Shown here in pieces: positions 1 to 9,264 of a stretch of DNA of 30,298 nucleotides (its first letter is position 1; the number at the start of each line of letters is the position of its first letter). The translations under genes were made by a program, and so were the position numbers. This DNA comes from Flavobacterium sp. (GTDB lineage: Bacteria; Bacteroidota; Bacteroidia; Flavobacteriales; Flavobacteriaceae), in NCBI GenBank assembly GCA_023253295.1, contig JALRGZ010000220.1, positions 1-30,298 on the forward strand, read 5' to 3'. The notes under the pieces are model-generated. The model was not told where the DNA came from, ran no database searches, and was given only the letters and a program-made list of their open reading frames with translations.

Positions 1-21
1 GCTAACATAGTAGGGTTTGTT

Positions 22-2262
22 TTAATTTTGAATTATTTTAAGCGAATTTCCATTCACCAAATTCTCATGAGAAATAAAATAACTATTGTGTTTTTTTCCG
101 TTTAATTCGATTGCTTTAATTCTTCCATTTTGATTTTTTTCTTTCTCAATTACAACAGCTTTCTTTTGGTAATAATTAGAATCTAATGCTATTGTTATTT
201 TATCAAACATAGGAGTTGTAATAGTGTAAACAGGTGCTCCTGGCGCAATAGGATAAATCCCCATCATTGAATAAACTAACCAAGCCGACATCGTTCCTGT
301 ATCATCATTTCCAGGTAAACCTTTAGGCTGATTGGTAAAATACTGATGTACTAATTTTTTAACCAAATCCTGAGCTTTCCATTCCTCTCCTTTTAAATAA
401 TTAAACAAATAAGGATAAGCAATATCTGGTTCGTTAGCCATGTCAAATTGTTTGGTATCAAAAACTTTTTGCAACTGATTTGAAAAAGATTTTTCACCTC
501 CCATTAGTTTAATTAAGCCTTTTATATCATGAGGAACCATAAAAGCATATTGCCAAGCATTGCCTTCAATAAATCCGACATTTTCTTCAAAATTAGCTCC
601 TGAATTTGGATCAAATGGCTCGTACCATTTTCCATTGGCTAATCGCGGACGTAAAAGTTTTAAATTTTTATCGAATAATTTTCGATAAGACAAAGAGCGA
701 TTTTTAAATCGTAAAAAATCATCCTTTTTTCCAAGTTCCTTTGCCAAAAGGGAAATTGCATAATCAGCGGCATTGTATTCTTGCGTAGTTGAAACCGGTC
801 CTTTATCATTCGTTGTTAAATATCCTTTTTCGATATAGTCTTTTAATCCATTTCGTAAAGGATTAGCTGTCAATTGGTCGGCTCCTTTTAACATGGCTTG
901 ATAGGCTTTTTGAACATCAAAATCTCGAATTCCTTTTAGATAGGTATCTGCAATTACAATACTAGCAGGATCTCCCACCATCGTAAATGTTTCAGTAGAA
1001 TTCAACTCCCATTTCGGTAACCAGCCATTCTCATCATACATTTCGATCATACTTTTTACCATATTCGATTGTTGTTTTGGGTAAACCAAAGACATCAATT
1101 GATGCAAATTTCGATAGGTATCCCACAATGAAAAAACAGTGTAACGAGTACCGTCAGTCTTTCCTACTTTACTCCTTTTAATTTCAGGATATTCTCCATT
1201 TACATCATTCAGTGTATTGGGATGAATTAATGTATGATACAAGGCCGTATAGAAAATAGTTTTGTCTTCCTTTGTCCCTCCTTCTACTAAAATTTTAGAA
1301 AGCGCTTCGTTCCATTCGTTATAAGTAGCTTTGTAAACAGCGTCAAAAGACTGATTAGCCGTTTCTTTTTCTAAATTTTCTCTGGCATTTGCAATACTTA
1401 CGTAGGAAACTCCAATTTTGACTTCTACAACTTCTTCTTTATCAAAATTATACCTAAAATAAGTACCAATACTATCTCCTACAACCATTTTGGTCGTATT
1501 TTCCATCATTCTGGTTTTACCGTTATAGCCCATCCATTGTGCTTCGGCTCCTTCATATTTTGATGGTTTTTTCCAAAGACCAAACGTCGTAGCTGGTTTT
1601 GAAAATTGGGCTACAAAATACACTGGATAAGCGTCCTCTGGACTGTTATAACAAAAAGATCCTACACTACGCATTCCTTCAATTTCAGTTGGAGACACTA
1701 CTTTTACCATTGCTCCTTCTTCATTGGTTAAACCAACACCTAAATTGAGTAAAATATTGGATTGCCCTTTCGGGAAAGTAAATTTGCTTACTCCCACTCT
1801 TTTAGAAGCTGTAAATTCAGCTTTAATATTGTATTTGTCTATTGTTAACCCATAATAGGCTGTTTTTGCCACTTCGTTCGAATAGGTTGAACCATATTTC
1901 AAATGATTGGTTTCAATATTTCCGTTAGTTGGCATGAGTAAAATAACCCCTAAATCAGGACAACCCACACCACTTAAATTTACATGACTAAAACCCGTTA
2001 GAAATTTATTTTCATTTACATAAGGATTAGACAACCACTGACTATCTTTTTCTAAAGGGCGATTTTGCGGACCAGATACATTAAACGGACTAATACTAGC
2101 CATTCCTCTTGGTGCTATGGGTCCCGGAATACAGGCACCAAAATTTGAAGTCCCTATAAAGGGATTTACATAATCAGCCGGTTGTTGAGCCAGTAGAAGT
2201 GTGCTAAAAAACAGCATGCTTACACATGCTGTTTGTAGTAGTATCCTTTTGTTTAAAAGCAT
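22..2262 (-). CDS. GH92 family alpha-mannosidase, divergent member
   Basis: A 746-residue protein with an N-terminal signal peptide (about residues 1-25, ending near LLAQQ), so probably periplasmic or secreted. GH92 enzymes are calcium-dependent inverting exo-alpha-mannosidases that trim N-glycan or yeast mannan. GH92 landmarks are visible: IEGNAWQ with the likely catalytic acid Glu566, NEP at 610-612, and GNDDTGTMSAW from residue 651 carrying the acidic base region. It departs from the usual family pattern at the N-terminus: GTSNFGACIPGP replaces the GTGGHGHTFPG seen in the other GH92 of this window. The loop reading HGNEPSHH there is ANEPDIAY here. Linkage specificity may therefore differ, but I cannot assign it. 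It is the last complete gene of the minus-strand operon, 9 bp after the GH29 gene, with a terminator-like hairpin inside its first codons. The family is confident; the substrate is not. Confidence 0.9.
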   Translation of the reverse strand: MLLNKRILLQTACVSMLFFSTLLLAQQPADYVNPFIGTSNFGACIPGPIAPRGMASISPFNVSGPQNRPLEKDSQWLSNPYVNENKFLTGFSHVNLSGVGCPDLGVILLMPTNGNIETNHLKYGSTYSNEVAKTAYYGLTIDKYNIKAEFTASKRVGVSKFTFPKGQSNILLNLGVGLTNEEGAMVKVVSPTEIEGMRSVGSFCYNSPEDAYPVYFVAQFSKPATTFGLWKKPSKYEGAEAQWMGYNGKTRMMENTTKMVVGDSIGTYFRYNFDKEEVVEVKIGVSYVSIANARENLEKETANQSFDAVYKATYNEWNEALSKILVEGGTKEDKTIFYTALYHTLIHPNTLNDVNGEYPEIKRSKVGKTDGTRYTVFSLWDTYRNLHQLMSLVYPKQQSNMVKSMIEMYDENGWLPKWELNSTETFTMVGDPASIVIADTYLKGIRDFDVQKAYQAMLKGADQLTANPLRNGLKDYIEKGYLTTNDKGPVSTTQEYNAADYAISLLAKELGKKDDFLRFKNRSLSYRKLFDKNLKLLRPRLANGKWYEPFDPNSGANFEENVGFIEGNAWQYAFMVPHDIKGLIKLMGGEKSFSNQLQKVFDTKQFDMANEPDIAYPYLFNYLKGEEWKAQDLVKKLVHQYFTNQPKGLPGNDDTGTMSAWLVYSMMGIYPIAPGAPVYTITTPMFDKITIALDSNYYQKKAVVIEKEKNQNGRIKAIELNGKKHNSYFISHENLVNGNSLKIIQN
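2209..2234 (-). terminator. terminator-like hairpin inside the 5' end of the GH92 gene
   Basis: On the minus-strand transcript, AAACAGCATG, a 6-nt loop and CATGCTGTTT form a perfect 10-bp stem. It begins about 28 nt after the start codon, and the T run continues to six T (down to 2206). This is the form of an intrinsic terminator, but it sits within the signal-peptide codons. It could reduce expression of the last operon gene or affect its translation. It may also be a coincidence of coding sequence. Confidence 0.35.
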
Positions 2263-2271
2263 AATTTAATT

Positions 2272-3756
2272 TTATCTGTTAATCGATTCAATTTTTAAAG
2301 TCCAAGCTTCTTTGCATGGCAAATTATTTCTTAAATTTTCAGGAATTGAAACTTTAAATCCTTTGTCTAATTTAGTCCATTTCAATGCCGTTTTTGAACC
2401 TAACAGCGTAATTTTCGTTCCTTTTTTTGGACTAATTGATTGCACTATAACTTCAGCTGGAAGTTTATTTTCTCCTTCTTTAGCTAAATAGAATGCAAAC
2501 ACATTACCCACTTTATTTTGTGTAAAACAGATATTTCCTTCTTTATAAGGCTCAATTGGTTTTGTATTATAAATTGCTGTACTATTTACCTTCATCCAAT
2601 CGCCATAAGCTTGTAACAAATCGTAAGCTCCCTTATCCCATTCTCCTTCCGGACTTGGAGCAATATTAAGTAATAAGTTTCCACCTTTTGCCACAATATC
2701 AATCAACAAGTGAATCCCTTCTCTTCCGGTAAAATATTTCGCATCAGGAGTATAAGACCATCCTCCACCTGCTGGAATACAAGATTCCCATGGGTAAGGC
2801 AATGTTTTAGCAGGAACACGTCCTTCAGGAGTTAAATAGTTTTGATTTTTACCATGAACAGCTCTATCCACAACGATTAATCCTGGTTGTTTTGCACGCG
2901 CTTTAACAACTAACTCATCCATTTTTGGATCTTGATCTACTACTCTGTGCTTGATGAAACCATTTTTAGCTTCATTTTCAGCAAATTTTTCATCGTAGTT
3001 TTCTTTGATATTTACTTGGTCTCTTTTTCGAACCCATCCACCATCTAACCATAAAATATCAACTTTACCATAGTTAGTTAAGATTTCTAAAATTTGATTG
3101 TGTGTAAAATCAACAAATTTTTGCCATTTTTCTGGATATAAAGCCGGATCATAGTTTACATTTCTATCAAATGGAGGAAAATAAGGATCCCAATAATAGG
3201 GACTATGCCAATCTGGTTTAGAAAAATAAGCACCAGTAGAAATTCCAACGCCTCTAAATGAATTGAAAACTTCTTTTAAAACATCGGCTTTAGGATTTGT
3301 GTGAAAAGGAACGTCTTTGTTTGTTATTTTATAATCAGAATATTTGGTATCATACATATTAAAACCATCATGGTGTTTTGTAGTGAAAACCATGTATTTC
3401 ATACCAGCATATTTTGCAGCTTTGGCCCATTTTTCCGGATCAAATTTTACAGGATTAAATGTTTTTCTCAATCCCTCATAGTCGGCAATGTATTGATTGT
3501 AATTAGCTGGATTACTTCCTTTTTTTCTTTCACACCATTCATAATCTTCTGGACAAATTGACCAGGATTCTACAATTCCCCATTGTGAATAAGTCCCCCA
3601 ATGCATTAACAATCCGAACTTTTTTCCTTGCCATTCATCTAAATTTTTCAGCACTAATGGATCGGTCTCTGGAACGTATCTTTCATCTTCATAAATGGCT
3701 TGTGAAAATAGTTGAACCGAAAACAAAACGGCTAATATGAATAATCCTTTTTTCAT
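2272..3756 (-). CDS. GH29 alpha-L-fucosidase, probably subfamily A
   Basis: A 494-residue retaining alpha-L-fucosidase that would remove fucose from N-glycan core or antennae. A signal peptide is visible (residues 1-19, ending LFSQA), so it is exported. The GH29 barrel carries HWG at 52-54, KHHDGF at 127-132 and the nucleophile motif WLDGG with Asp238. The late LLIDIVAKGGNLLLNIAP segment is typical of family 29. No carbohydrate-binding module follows the short C-terminal beta domain. The general form resembles broad-specificity GH29-A enzymes more than the GH29-B enzyme at 23004-25094, a subfamily call made from memory. It lies 23 bp after the GH20 gene and 9 bp before the GH92 gene. Core fucose normally blocks glycosylasparaginase, so this enzyme may act ahead of the glycosylasparaginase encoded upstream. 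Confidence 0.92.
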   Translation of the reverse strand: MKKGLFILAVLFSVQLFSQAIYEDERYVPETDPLVLKNLDEWQGKKFGLLMHWGTYSQWGIVESWSICPEDYEWCERKKGSNPANYNQYIADYEGLRKTFNPVKFDPEKWAKAAKYAGMKYMVFTTKHHDGFNMYDTKYSDYKITNKDVPFHTNPKADVLKEVFNSFRGVGISTGAYFSKPDWHSPYYWDPYFPPFDRNVNYDPALYPEKWQKFVDFTHNQILEILTNYGKVDILWLDGGWVRKRDQVNIKENYDEKFAENEAKNGFIKHRVVDQDPKMDELVVKARAKQPGLIVVDRAVHGKNQNYLTPEGRVPAKTLPYPWESCIPAGGGWSYTPDAKYFTGREGIHLLIDIVAKGGNLLLNIAPSPEGEWDKGAYDLLQAYGDWMKVNSTAIYNTKPIEPYKEGNICFTQNKVGNVFAFYLAKEGENKLPAEVIVQSISPKKGTKITLLGSKTALKWTKLDKGFKVSIPENLRNNLPCKEAWTLKIESINR

Positions 3757-3779
3757 CTTATTGTATTTATATTTATTAT

Positions 3780-6101
3780 TTAGTCGATTAAAATTTCATC
3801 AAAAAACATAAAGGAACTATCGCCTTTAGGACTCGTCTTCAAGTTAGTCGCAATCACTTTTACATATCTCGCTTTTGTAGTATCAAAATTGATCGTAAAA
3901 TCTTTTATTTCGGCATTTAAGTTAGGTGCATAGGGACGAGCTAATTGACCTACTTCTTTAAAATTCACTCCATCATTCGATAGCAAAACTTGAATTTTTA
4001 TTGGAAAATAAATTCCTGAACCTTGACTTTCTAAGGCGCCTAAAGTAAGCTGATGAATAGCTGTATTTTCATCCATATCAATAGTTGCTTCCATATCATT
4101 GACTAACCAAGCCTGCCATTGTCCGTCATGAAAATTTTTGGATCCGCGTACTACATCTACTAAGCTCAATGGACTACTTCCCTGATAACTTTTATGATAT
4201 GCATTTTTAAAATCAATTTTTTTAGCAACTGCTGTATGAAACTTAATAGAATCTATATATACTTTCCCAACCGGTCTGTCATTTTGAAATAATGAAGCTT
4301 TTAGAACGGTCGATTCCGTAATTGTAATTACATCTTTGTATGGAATCGCCTGAGTATTAATATCGCCATTTCCTAAAACATAGCGAATATCTGCATTAGG
4401 AAACTCATTTTTAAGGCTAATTTTTAATTGCTTGTTTTGGATATCCGCAGTAGTAATACTAGATACTAAGAAAGCGCTTTTTGCATAATTAATTCCTAAG
4501 AAATCATAACGTTCTAATAGATAAGGTAACCTTTTGGTAAAATCAGTCCAATTTCGTGCTTCTTTTTGACTCCATAAAACTTCTGACATCGCAGCAATTC
4601 TAGGGAAAATCATATATTCTGATTGTTGCGTAGTAGGAATATATTCAGACCATAAATTAGCCTGTCCTCCTAAAACATATTTAGCTTGTTCCGGAGACAT
4701 TTCTTTTACAACAGGATCAAAACCATACACCTTACTAATTGGAGAATAACCTCCAAAAGCAATAGGTTCTTCATTTTGAGGGCCTTGATAATGATCAAAA
4801 TAGCAATGCGATTGTGGAGACATAATTACATCATGTCCGTGTTTAGAGGCTTCAATACCTCCTTCGTTTCCTTGCCAACTCATAACGGTTGCTTCAGGAG
4901 CTAGACCACCTTCTAAAATCTCATCCCAACCAATTAACTTTTTCCCTTTAGAAACGATATATTTTTCAATTCTTTTTACAAAATAACTTTGTAATTCATG
5001 GGTGTTCTTTAAAAATTCCTCTTGCATTCTTTTTTGACAATGGGGACATTTTTCCCAATTGGTTTTGCTAGCTTCATCCCCACCTATATGAATGTATTTA
5101 GATGGAAAAATAGCCATTACTTCGTCTAAAACATTTTGCAAAAACTCAAAAGTCGATTCTTTACCAGCACAATAAATATCTGTTATTGGCCAAACACCGC
5201 CAGATGGTACGCCAATACGTTGATTAAAACAAGCTAATTCCGGATATGCCGCAATAGCGCAACTTACATGAGCAGGCATTTCTATTTCAGGAATGATTTG
5301 AATATTTTTCTTTTGAGCATATTTTACAATTTCTTTAAGCTCTTCTTGAGTCAAAAAACCTCCATAAGTGCCTTTTTCATCTGGATCTACTTTTAATCTC
5401 GCATTCCAGGCTAAATTTTCCTGATTGACTCTCCAAGCGCCAACATCAGTCAATTTTGGATATTTTTTTATTTCAATTCGCCAACCTTGATCATCAACTA
5501 AATGTAAATGCAAGATATTCATTTTCAGCATCGACAAACGATCTATGGTAGCCATAATATATGATTTGTCGAAAAAATGACGCGATAAATCTAACATCAA
5601 ACCTCTCCATTGAAAACGAGGTTCATCGATTATGATACCATTTGGAACAGACCAATCTACATTAGCGATTTGTTTTTTACTTTCAATAGCAGTAGGCAAT
5701 AACTGTCTCACACTTTCCAGACCATAAATAAAACCTGCGTTTTCACTGGCTGAAATGATGATACTTTTGGATGAAATATCCAATATATAGGCTTCTCTAT
5801 TTAATTTTTTATCAACTTTAAAAGTGATGAAATTCGTTTTAACTTTTTTAGTTGTTAATTGAGGTTTCCATCCGGCTGCCATTTGAAATTTAGCAATCAA
5901 AGCATTGGCTATTTCCTTTTGATCCTCTCCTTTTACAACAAACTTGGTATTAGATGAAAATTGAAATTTTCCCTCTTTCACAATAGAGCTAAGTGGTTTG
6001 GGAATGATCGTATTCGTTTGATTTTGAGCCACTATTTCTGTAGTTGTTCCATACAGAAATGCTACTAAAATAAATGCAAGTATTTGTTTAAATTTTGTCA
6101 T
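3780..6101 (-). CDS. GH20 beta-N-acetylhexosaminidase with C-terminal F5/8-type domain
   Basis: A 773-residue exo-beta-N-acetylglucosaminidase that would release terminal GlcNAc (or GalNAc) from complex N-glycan antennae after galactose removal. It has a signal peptide (about 1-25, ending EIVAQ). A GH20b-like domain covers about 30-155, followed by a GH20 TIM barrel from about 160 to 530. HIGGDE ends in the substrate-assisted catalytic pair Asp342-Glu343. WRGLMLDLSRHF near 165 and HLHLVDDQGWR near 198 are family landmarks. The last 130 residues look like an F5/8 type C (CBM32-like) sugar-binding domain. Spacing is 6 bp after GH2 and 23 bp before GH29, so co-transcription is very likely. Confidence 0.95.
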   Translation of the reverse strand: MTKFKQILAFILVAFLYGTTTEIVAQNQTNTIIPKPLSSIVKEGKFQFSSNTKFVVKGEDQKEIANALIAKFQMAAGWKPQLTTKKVKTNFITFKVDKKLNREAYILDISSKSIIISASENAGFIYGLESVRQLLPTAIESKKQIANVDWSVPNGIIIDEPRFQWRGLMLDLSRHFFDKSYIMATIDRLSMLKMNILHLHLVDDQGWRIEIKKYPKLTDVGAWRVNQENLAWNARLKVDPDEKGTYGGFLTQEELKEIVKYAQKKNIQIIPEIEMPAHVSCAIAAYPELACFNQRIGVPSGGVWPITDIYCAGKESTFEFLQNVLDEVMAIFPSKYIHIGGDEASKTNWEKCPHCQKRMQEEFLKNTHELQSYFVKRIEKYIVSKGKKLIGWDEILEGGLAPEATVMSWQGNEGGIEASKHGHDVIMSPQSHCYFDHYQGPQNEEPIAFGGYSPISKVYGFDPVVKEMSPEQAKYVLGGQANLWSEYIPTTQQSEYMIFPRIAAMSEVLWSQKEARNWTDFTKRLPYLLERYDFLGINYAKSAFLVSSITTADIQNKQLKISLKNEFPNADIRYVLGNGDINTQAIPYKDVITITESTVLKASLFQNDRPVGKVYIDSIKFHTAVAKKIDFKNAYHKSYQGSSPLSLVDVVRGSKNFHDGQWQAWLVNDMEATIDMDENTAIHQLTLGALESQGSGIYFPIKIQVLLSNDGVNFKEVGQLARPYAPNLNAEIKDFTINFDTTKARYVKVIATNLKTSPKGDSSFMFFDEILID

Positions 6102-6107
6102 AATGAC

Positions 6108-9100
6108 TTATTTTAATTTGGGTTTAATTGTAAATTGGTATTTATAAATAGAATCTAAAAGTCGGTATTTTTCCATAGGCCAAGATTGCCAGCTATCAAT
6201 ACCACCCACACCCATTTGTTTATAATCAATTTTTAAACTGGTTAATTCTCTTTCCTGAAGATCAGCTGCATGACGTTGGTGTTTTTCTAATCCGTCATCT
6301 AAATCTTCATTCAAAAAATGCAAAGCTGTAAAACTTAATAATTCATCTGATGAAATACTTAATTGAATGGCATCGTTTGACAAATTCAACCATCGTACTG
6401 CAGTTTTATTTCCCGTTTCCTGTGGGCGTATATAAGGATAATATTGCTCAGAAACAGTTTGTTTGTACAATCCTACTGCCGAACTGTAATTTCTATCTAT
6501 ATAATTTTCATGAGGTCCTTTTCCATAGTATTCCAAAGTATTAAAACTCTTTGGTAACACTAATTCCATCCCAAATCTAGGAAGCATCGGAACCTTTTTA
6601 GTCTTATCTATAGTTAATTGTTGTTGGACATTAATTTCTCCATTACTATTAATCTCATATTGTAATTGTAACACCGAAGATACTTCGGCTAAACTATAAT
6701 TAGCATTAACCACAAAAGTGTGTTTTTTTGTTTCCTGATAGTTCCAATCCAGTAATTTTATATTTTGAATAGCTAATTTCCAAGGTAATAGCTGATGTTG
6801 CAATCCAGCTCCAAAATCATTATCATTTGGCGCACGCCAAAAATTAGGACGCATTTGATAGCCCTCTTTTAAAATAGATTGGTTTTCAAATAGGTAAGAA
6901 GAAATAAAGCCTGTTTTTGTATCAAAAGTGATTTGAGTTGTATTTCCTTTGAAAGTAATTGCATTTGCAGTTTTTTCAACCTGCATTTTATGAGCTGATG
7001 CAACCGTAATGTCATTTTTCCAATTTCCTTGAAAAGCCAATTGTTCCCTTGCTATTTCAAAATCTCTTGGCAAAAAAGGCTCTTCCTTTTTTAACTGATA
7101 ACTTACATTAATAAAAGCTTCCTGGAATTTCTTTCCCTTTATTTCAATTGGTAAAATAAAATTTTGTGATTCCTGAGGATTAATATTTAGGTTTTCGATT
7201 ACTCCTTTACTGTCTACAATTCCATCTAAAACTAATTCCCAATGCAATCGTACGTTCGATAAATCTTTAAAGAAAAACTCATTGAAAACCTTAATGCTTT
7301 TCTGTTCTTTATCATTCCAAGATGTCAGTATGTCTTGGTAAACCTTTCTAACTTCATAAGCATGCGGATGTGGTTGTCTTTCCGGATTAAAAACACCATT
7401 ATTTAAAAAATTATTATCGCTAGGTACATCTTTGGGGCCAAAATCTCCTCCGTAAGCAAAAAATCGAGTTCCGTCTTCTTTAGTTTTATAAACTGATTGA
7501 TCAATCATGTCCCAAATAAAACCGCCTTGAAAATTTTTATGAGCTCTTATTACATCCCAATAATCTTTAAAATTTCCCATTGAATTTCCCATCGCATGCG
7601 CATATTCACTCAAAATATACGGACGCTCAGGATTAGGATTAGCAAGTAAATATTCTTCCATGGCCGTTGGAGCACTATACTGAGGATCAATAATATCTGA
7701 ATTCCAATCGAATTTCATGTTTTTACCATCCCATGAAGCATAAGAAGCCCTTTCGTACTGTATAGGTCTTGAATTATCACGGTTTTTTAACCATAAATAA
7801 GCGCGATAAAAATTATAGCCGTTTCCTGCTTCATTACCCAAACTCCAAATAATGATAGAAGGATGATTTTTATCTCTTTCAACCATTCTTTGAATCCGTT
7901 GCAAATGAGCCAATTCCCAATCTGGTTTATTACCTAGCGTTTTACTAGTTTCGTAACCCATACCATGAGATTCTAAATTAGCTTCGTCCACTACATAAAT
8001 TCCATATTTATCGCACAATTCATAGAAATATTCATCATTTGGATAATGTGACATTCTAAGGGCGTTGATATTATATTGTTTCAATAATTTGATATCTTCT
8101 TCCATGCGGGCTCTGGAAATAGTTTGCCCAGTGGTTGGATCTGTTTCTTGACGATTTACTCCTTTGATATAAACTGCTTTACCGTTTACTAGAAGTTGGC
8201 CACCTTTAATCTCTATTTTTCTAAAGCCAACATGTTGCGGAATCACTTCTACAACTTTCCCTTTTTTATCTTTTAAAGTAAAAATAACTTGGTATAAATT
8301 GGGCGTTTCTGCACTCCACTTTCTTGGATTATTTACTGTAAAATCAAAACTAAATCTATCATTAATCCCTTTTAATTCAATACTTTTTGAAGCTAAAACT
8401 GATGCTGCATCTTTTAACTGTACTTCTAGAGAATAATTATTTTTTGTTGTTAGACCTGCCATTACAGCCGTTATATTCAAAGAAGCATTTTGATAAGCTG
8501 CATCTAAATCGGATTTAATTTCGATATCTCTGATATGTGTTTTATTTCTTGCATAAAGATAACTTTCTCTTGTAATGCCACTCATTCTCCAAAAATCCTG
8601 ACATTCTAAATAGGAACCATCACTCCATTTCATTACCTTGAGAACGATAAGGTTTTTACCTATTTTGACAAATGGACTAATATTAAATTCTTGAGGCAAC
8701 TTTCCATCTTCGCCATAACCCACATATTGACCATTAATCCAAACCGTTAAATTTGATTTCGCCGCGCCAATGTGAAGAAATATTGCTTTTTCTTTCCAAT
8801 TTTCACCAATAGTAATCTCTCTTCTATAAACCCCTGTAGGGTTATAATTTACGGGAACAAAAGGTGGATTGATAGCTATATATTTAGCAAAATCGTAAGT
8901 GGTGTTGGTATATACCGGATATCCATAGCCATTTACATCCCAAGTGGCTGGAATTTTAAAAACATCCCATTTTGAATCATCAAAATCACTTTTTTCAAAA
9001 CCTTTAGGCAAGTCATTTGGACTTATAACATAGTTAAACTTCCAAGGCCCATTTATATCTAGATAGTTTTTTGAAAGTTTCCAATCATTGTTGGTAAGCT

Positions 9101-9254
9101 GATGCTCATTTTCATAAACGAAATAATCAGCATGCATTGGTTCTCTATTCTCTTCATTTATCTTCTCATTTAGCCAATAAGGAACTGATTCCTGCGCAAT
9201 AGTAGGAATAAAAGAGATTAGTAAAAAAGTAACTATGAAAATTGATTTTGTCAT
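6108..9254 (-). CDS. GH2 beta-galactosidase (LacZ-type)
   Basis: A 1048-residue retaining beta-galactosidase of LacZ layout: N-terminal jelly-roll (about 65-235), two Ig-like domains flanking the TIM barrel (barrel about 345-640), and a C-terminal Bgal_small_N-like domain (about 770-1040). The acid/base is Glu475 in WSLGNEAGNG and the nucleophile is Glu550 in ILSEYAHAMGNSMG. Unlike E. coli LacZ it has a signal peptide (1-20, ending TIAQ), which suits removal of galactose from extracellular N-glycan antennae. One difference is GVNRQETDP at about 365-373, where LacZ-like enzymes usually have GVNRHE; the other active-site MSHYPN is intact. It lies 10 bp after the glycosylasparaginase gene and 6 bp before GH20. 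Confidence 0.93.
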   Translation of the reverse strand: MTKSIFIVTFLLISFIPTIAQESVPYWLNEKINEENREPMHADYFVYENEHQLTNNDWKLSKNYLDINGPWKFNYVISPNDLPKGFEKSDFDDSKWDVFKIPATWDVNGYGYPVYTNTTYDFAKYIAINPPFVPVNYNPTGVYRREITIGENWKEKAIFLHIGAAKSNLTVWINGQYVGYGEDGKLPQEFNISPFVKIGKNLIVLKVMKWSDGSYLECQDFWRMSGITRESYLYARNKTHIRDIEIKSDLDAAYQNASLNITAVMAGLTTKNNYSLEVQLKDAASVLASKSIELKGINDRFSFDFTVNNPRKWSAETPNLYQVIFTLKDKKGKVVEVIPQHVGFRKIEIKGGQLLVNGKAVYIKGVNRQETDPTTGQTISRARMEEDIKLLKQYNINALRMSHYPNDEYFYELCDKYGIYVVDEANLESHGMGYETSKTLGNKPDWELAHLQRIQRMVERDKNHPSIIIWSLGNEAGNGYNFYRAYLWLKNRDNSRPIQYERASYASWDGKNMKFDWNSDIIDPQYSAPTAMEEYLLANPNPERPYILSEYAHAMGNSMGNFKDYWDVIRAHKNFQGGFIWDMIDQSVYKTKEDGTRFFAYGGDFGPKDVPSDNNFLNNGVFNPERQPHPHAYEVRKVYQDILTSWNDKEQKSIKVFNEFFFKDLSNVRLHWELVLDGIVDSKGVIENLNINPQESQNFILPIEIKGKKFQEAFINVSYQLKKEEPFLPRDFEIAREQLAFQGNWKNDITVASAHKMQVEKTANAITFKGNTTQITFDTKTGFISSYLFENQSILKEGYQMRPNFWRAPNDNDFGAGLQHQLLPWKLAIQNIKLLDWNYQETKKHTFVVNANYSLAEVSSVLQLQYEINSNGEINVQQQLTIDKTKKVPMLPRFGMELVLPKSFNTLEYYGKGPHENYIDRNYSSAVGLYKQTVSEQYYPYIRPQETGNKTAVRWLNLSNDAIQLSISSDELLSFTALHFLNEDLDDGLEKHQRHAADLQERELTSLKIDYKQMGVGGIDSWQSWPMEKYRLLDSIYKYQFTIKPKLK

Positions 9255-9264
9255 GCAATATTTA

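Noticed and set aside
1..8. Possible start codon (minus strand ATG at 6-8) of a next operon gene
   Set aside because: Only two codons are in the window, too few to call a gene, though the 13-bp distance from the GH92 stop would suit the operon.
3301..3740. Plus-strand open frames inside the GH29 gene
   Set aside because: They lie wholly opposite a well-supported fucosidase, have no recognisable domain and show Phe/Ile-rich composition expected of antisense frames.
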